DNA of 17,132 nt from CAYVAP01 sp964343195 (GTDB taxonomy: Bacteria > Bacteroidota > Bacteroidia > J057): NCBI GenBank assembly GCA_964343195.1, contig CAYFIR010000140.1:1-17132 (forward strand). The letters run 5' to 3'. Shown here piece by piece: positions 13,816 through 17,132 of the stretch (the first letter of the stretch is position 1; every line of letters starts with the position of its first letter). The notes below the pieces were generated by a model, which was not told the DNA's origin, searched no databases, and saw only the letters and a program-made list of their open reading frames with translations. The position numbers and the translations under genes are program-made.

Positions 13816-14319
13816 ATGAAACATCTTTTAGCGCTTTTCACATTTGGGCTCTCCTTCGGAACGAGCCTGTTGGCCCAATCAGGTCTGAACACAGATCGCC
13901 AGATTTTCCTCAACCTCCACAATCAGGCCCGCGAAGAGGTGGGCATCGCCCCTCTGGTTTGGTCTGATGACCTGGCAGCATATGCACAGGAATGGGCCGA
14001 CCACCTGGCCGCGAATGGATGCGACCTACAACACCGAAATGGCGGCAGCTATGGAGAAAATATCTACTGGGGAAGCCATTTTGATGAAGCCGCCGCCCAG
14101 CACGCGGTAGAAAGCTGGCTCAGCGAGCAGAGTGCTTACCGTGGTGAGAAATTCACTTCCCGGACCGCCAGCCGCTGTGGACACTACACCCAGATTGTAT
14201 GGGAAAAATCCACCCAGCTAGGCTGTGGAGTCGCCAGATGTAGCGATGGCGGAGTCATTGTCATTTGTAACTACGATCCCTCCGGAAATTACCTGGGAGA
14301 ATATCCTTATGGGCATTGA
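13816..14319 (+). CDS. Secreted CAP-domain (SCP/PR-1-like) protein
   Basis: A 167-aa exported protein consisting of a signal peptide (cleavage likely after Ala20, LLA-QS) and one CAP domain. Signature segments are present: LNLHNQAREEVGI, GGSYGENIYWG, the HYTQIVW block and the C-terminal ICNYDPSGNYLGEYPY. The CAP cavity tetrad can be assigned as His73, Glu81, Glu104 and His123. Cysteines at 69, 121, 137, 142 and 151 could form disulfides. There is no T9SS sorting domain or lipobox, so it is probably periplasmic or released. Bacterial CAP proteins lack a single agreed function; binding of lipids or cell-wall material has been proposed. It is monocistronic and followed by a strong terminator. 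Confidence 0.93.
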   Translation: MKHLLALFTFGLSFGTSLLAQSGLNTDRQIFLNLHNQAREEVGIAPLVWSDDLAAYAQEWADHLAANGCDLQHRNGGSYGENIYWGSHFDEAAAQHAVESWLSEQSAYRGEKFTSRTASRCGHYTQIVWEKSTQLGCGVARCSDGGVIVICNYDPSGNYLGEYPYGH

Positions 14320-14369
14320 CCTTCAGACAGGAATGTAGTAGCTCGCTTGCTGTGAGCATGATACTGATA

Positions 14370-14402
14370 AGCCATCCCGGATTAAGGGGTGGCTCTTTTT
14401 TT
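14370..14402 (+). terminator. Rho-independent terminator of the CAP gene
   Basis: AGCCATCCC (14370-14378) pairs with GGGGTGGCT (14386-14394), nine pairs including one G-U wobble, around a 7-nt loop, followed by C and seven T residues (14396-14402). It lies 50 bp past the CAP stop codon, between convergent genes. Confidence 0.9.
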
Positions 14403-14411
14403 GCTCATTGT

Positions 14412-14918
14412 TCACTTCGGATACACCCACTTTCCTTCTTTGGCCTGCTCGTGGATCCCAGGCAGGGCGCGCTTCATCATGCCTTTCCACTGAAGCTGGA
14501 TCAGCAGCCAAACGGCCCAGTGCCAAAAGGGATGACTGGGATAGAAGGTGTACGAATAGGTGATCTCCACCTTTTCGGGTTCAAGTTCCCTGACCGTCCA
14601 CTCCCCTACCCCTTTTTGGAGGAAAAACATCGCAGGCTGCTGGAAGTCGTAGATCTGCCAGCGCCAACGCTCATTTTCCGTTCGCTCGATGATCTCATCG
14701 GTGAAGGTACGCCCCTTGGGGACGAGGAAATTGCCTTCGGTAACGGGATAGCGAACCCCGCCGACCTGTCCCCAGGTTTCGTCATCGGCGAAGTACGAAA
14801 TCGGCGGTTGCAGGCCATGTCCGCTCAGAAAGCGTTTGGCATCGCCCAAAATGGGGGCTTTGAAAGCGTTTTCCAGAGAACAGTCGAAGATGCGGGTAAA
14901 GGAAGCGGTTACGGACAT
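14412..14918 (-). CDS. SRPBCC-like (START/polyketide cyclase fold) protein
   Basis: A 168-aa soluble protein. I use the ATG at 14918, giving MSVTASFTRIFDCS; the frame could extend 21 bp to a TTG. The pattern of an N-terminal strand with a 'cls..naF' segment, a central GGVRYPVTEGNFLVPKG, and strands EIIERTENERWRWQIYDF and VEITYSYTFYPS before a C-terminal helix fits the SRPBCC ligand-binding fold. The specific ligand is unknown. There is no signal peptide, so it is cytoplasmic. It converges on the CAP gene and is divergent from the pectate lyase gene, with 158 bp of shared upstream sequence. The assignment rests on overall pattern only. Confidence 0.75.
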   Translation of the reverse strand: MSVTASFTRIFDCSLENAFKAPILGDAKRFLSGHGLQPPISYFADDETWGQVGGVRYPVTEGNFLVPKGRTFTDEIIERTENERWRWQIYDFQQPAMFFLQKGVGEWTVRELEPEKVEITYSYTFYPSHPFWHWAVWLLIQLQWKGMMKRALPGIHEQAKEGKWVYPK

Positions 14919-15076
14919 GGTGGAAAATATTTGACTCAAGTTAATTCATATCCCCGTTTTCCATTCCTTTTTTACCATTCTGCGCTCATCTTGATCCAGC
15001 CCCTTTTTTCTCACCGACTTTTCTCCCAAATTCTCGTTGCAGGACCATCCTCTTTTAACCCAATCCCTACACTGCT

Positions 15077-17026
15077 ATGAGATACCTGATATTGCTGGGA
15101 CTACTCCTGATTACAACATTGGCCTGGGGCCAAAGCGATCTGGGCGACAACCTCTCCATGACCGGCCCCGGTGCGGGTTCTGATGGGTCTAGTAAGGCCA
15201 GTGGCAGCAGCTATAGCAACGTCCGGGACGGGGATATCAACACGTACTGGTCGCCGGGTGGCACCAGTAATGGGCATGTGACGGTAAAGTGGAGCGGGGA
15301 CGTCACTTCCAATGTGGTCATCCTCAGGGAAGTGGGCAACAACGTCACGAGTTGGCGGCTGGAGACCCGCAACGGAACCGAGTTGGGAGCTGGCGACAGC
15401 ATCGGAGCGGAATTGCGCATCGATTATCCAGAAGCCAGTACGGACAAAATCTACCTGCGCATCATCAGCGCAAGTGGGACGCCACAGATAGGAGAATTTG
15501 AAGTGTATCACAGTGACAGCACTACTGGTGGCGGCAGCGGTGGCAACAATGGACAGTTCACCCTATCGGCGAATGCCCTGCCCTCTGGCGCAGGAACCAT
15601 CACCCTGAGCCCGGCGGGGGGAAGCTACGACTCCGGCACGGTGGTAACGCTCACCGCTTCGGCCAATCCCGATTACACCTTCAGCAACTGGAGCGGCGAT
15701 GCGACCGGCACTGCGATCAGTACGACCGTTACGATGAGCGCCAACCTGAGCGTTGCCGCCAATTTCCTGGGCTCGGGTGGCGGAGGCGATAGCGTGGACT
15801 TTTCGCTGGTGGGATTTGCTACGCTCGATGGCGGCACCACTGGCGGGGAAGGCGGCACCTGGGTCATCGTCAACAATGGCACCGACCTGCAAAATGCCAT
15901 CAAAAACAAGGGCAGCGATCCGCTCACAATCTATGTGGACGGCACCATTACCCCAGGGAACTCGGGTAGCCTGAGCAAAATCGACGTGAAGGATGTCTCG
16001 GACATCTCCATCCTGGGATTGGGCTACGGGGCAGAATTTGACGGCATCGGCATCAAGGTTACCCGCGCGAGCAACATCATCATCCGCAACCTGGAGATTC
16101 ACCACGTGCTGCTGGGCGACAAGGACTGCATCAGCCTGGAAGGGCCGGTGGATCACGTGTGGGTGGATCACTGCGAATTGTACAACGAGTACCAAACTGT
16201 GGGCAAAGACTACTACGATGGGCTATTCGACCAAAAACGCGAGGTGGACAACGTGACATTTTCATGGAATTACCTTCATGACAGTTGGAAAGCAAGCCTT
16301 TCGGGTAGTTCCGAGAGCGACACCTATAACCGGCAGATCACCTACCACCACAACTGGTACCAAAACTGTAATTCGCGCTTGCCCCTGTTCCGCGCAGGGG
16401 AAGGCCACATATTCAACGCCTACTACGAAGACGTGGTCTCGACCGCCATCAACTCGCGCATCGGCGCCTGTGTCCGCATCGAAGGCAACTATTTCCAGAA
16501 TGTTCACAACCCCTGGGTATCGGCGTACAGTGACGTCCTCGGTGGCGTAGACACGACAGATAACATCCTGATCAACAGCCCATTTGATTACAGCGACAGC
16601 GACACGAACGAGCCATTAAGTTGCTCCCTGAGCATCCCCTACGCCTACCACCATGTGCTAAACAGCACCAGTGAGGTTCCAGCCATCGTTACCGGGAATG
16701 CCGGAGTCGGAGTGCTGTTTATTGCGTCGCCCAACGCGACGGGATTTGACATGCAGGGTGGCCTTCGCTGGGAGGAGTCGTTGTCGATTTATCCCAATCC
16801 GAATGAGGGCCGCTTCACGGTGAGCTTTGAGCTTCCGGCTCCGGATCGCCTACGTATCCAGCTAATCAATGGCCTGGGGCAGCAGGTAAAGGAAATTGCA
16901 GGGCGAGATGCAGAAACGGGAAAACAGCAATGGGAAATTGAAACAGCCGGGATTGCCCCAGGAGTGTATTCGCTCGTCATGAGCAGCAGTAGAGGGCAGG
17001 TTCGCAGGCAGATACTGATTCGCTAG
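15077..17026 (+). CDS. Secreted multidomain pectate lyase (PL1 family) with T9SS sorting domain
   Basis: A 649-aa exported enzyme expected to cleave polygalacturonan by calcium-dependent beta-elimination. Domain order: signal peptide (1-19); an F5/8-type C (discoidin-like) carbohydrate-binding domain (about 20-145); a Gly/Ser linker; a bacterial repeat module (about 160-230, YTFSNWSGDATG core); a second Gly-rich linker; a PL1 right-handed beta-helix (about 240-560); and a Por/T9SS type A sorting domain (about 569-649, SIYPNPNEGRF start). In the catalytic domain DHVWVDHCELYNE, WKASLSGSSESD with Lys405, and NSRLPLFRAG with Arg434 and Arg439 match PelC-type active-site segments; Arg434 corresponds to the catalytic base. 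All key residues I can place are intact. It is monocistronic with its own terminator, and suggests use of plant or algal pectin. Confidence 0.95.
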   Translation: MRYLILLGLLLITTLAWGQSDLGDNLSMTGPGAGSDGSSKASGSSYSNVRDGDINTYWSPGGTSNGHVTVKWSGDVTSNVVILREVGNNVTSWRLETRNGTELGAGDSIGAELRIDYPEASTDKIYLRIISASGTPQIGEFEVYHSDSTTGGGSGGNNGQFTLSANALPSGAGTITLSPAGGSYDSGTVVTLTASANPDYTFSNWSGDATGTAISTTVTMSANLSVAANFLGSGGGGDSVDFSLVGFATLDGGTTGGEGGTWVIVNNGTDLQNAIKNKGSDPLTIYVDGTITPGNSGSLSKIDVKDVSDISILGLGYGAEFDGIGIKVTRASNIIIRNLEIHHVLLGDKDCISLEGPVDHVWVDHCELYNEYQTVGKDYYDGLFDQKREVDNVTFSWNYLHDSWKASLSGSSESDTYNRQITYHHNWYQNCNSRLPLFRAGEGHIFNAYYEDVVSTAINSRIGACVRIEGNYFQNVHNPWVSAYSDVLGGVDTTDNILINSPFDYSDSDTNEPLSCSLSIPYAYHHVLNSTSEVPAIVTGNAGVGVLFIASPNATGFDMQGGLRWEESLSIYPNPNEGRFTVSFELPAPDRLRIQLINGLGQQVKEIAGRDAETGKQQWEIETAGIAPGVYSLVMSSSRGQVRRQILIR

Positions 17027-17037
17027 TATAAAGACAA

Positions 17038-17076
17038 ACGCCCCACCGCAACATCTGCAGTGGGGCGTATTTTATC
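17038..17076 (+). terminator. Rho-independent terminator of the pectate lyase gene
   Basis: ACGCCCCAC (17038-17046) pairs perfectly with GTGGGGCGT (17060-17068) around a 13-nt loop, followed by ATTTTAT. It begins 12 bp after the stop codon. The stem is strong and the T-tract short, so some read-through is possible. Confidence 0.82.
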
Positions 17077-17132
17077 CGCTAAGGAACGCGAGAAAAATAA
17101 CTTCCCGATTTTACGAAGAGATCTTGTTCGCA

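Overview
The window looks like a chromosomal segment from a Bacteroidota bacterium, plausibly in or near the Saprospiraceae. This is an inference from three things. A secreted pectate lyase ends in a type IX secretion (Por) sorting domain. A nucleotide cyclase carries a 7TMR-DISM-type sensor. Most start codons lack an obvious Shine-Dalgarno sequence, as is usual in that phylum. No rRNA, tRNA, CRISPR array, integrase or intact insertion sequence was seen.

Layout. Positions 1-471 hold no convincing gene. At 472-1832 (minus strand) a 7-helix membrane protein overlaps a HisKA_3-type histidine kinase and probably forms a split sensor with it. At 1908-2648 (minus) there is an unrecognised lipoprotein. 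Positions 2811-3113 hold a tandem array of a 130-bp unit that can fold into a cloverleaf-like structure. At 3155-3752 (minus) a small conserved protein overlaps a minimal nucleotidyltransferase. At 3861-8696 (minus) a giant AAA+ ATPase of 1611 aa (DUF3686 / 'DNA repair ATPase' type) carries what looks like an intergenic palindromic repeat embedded in its reading frame. Positions 8697-9204 are a non-coding patchwork of short periodic repeats. At 9205-9843 (plus) a lipoprotein with a probable thioredoxin-like fold is interrupted by a single in-frame amber codon. At 9867-11054 (minus) lies an AAA_14/DUF4143 ATPase whose leader contains two related perfect inverted repeats. At 11244-13412 (minus) lies a class III nucleotide cyclase with an atypical substrate pocket. 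At 13816-14319 (plus) is a secreted CAP-domain protein followed by a clear terminator. At 14412-14918 (minus) is an SRPBCC-like protein, and at 15077-17026 (plus) a multidomain T9SS-exported pectate lyase with its own terminator.

The genes do not form one pathway. The themes are signal sensing (7TM plus kinase, cyclase), cell-surface or secreted proteins (two lipoproteins, CAP, pectate lyase) and P-loop ATPases or conflict-type genes of unknown role (DUF3686, DUF4143, nucleotidyltransferase pair). The most interesting non-coding signals are the structured 130-bp repeats and the paired dyads ahead of the DUF4143 gene. I cannot demonstrate a new multi-gene system here; the strongest candidates are listed as findings.
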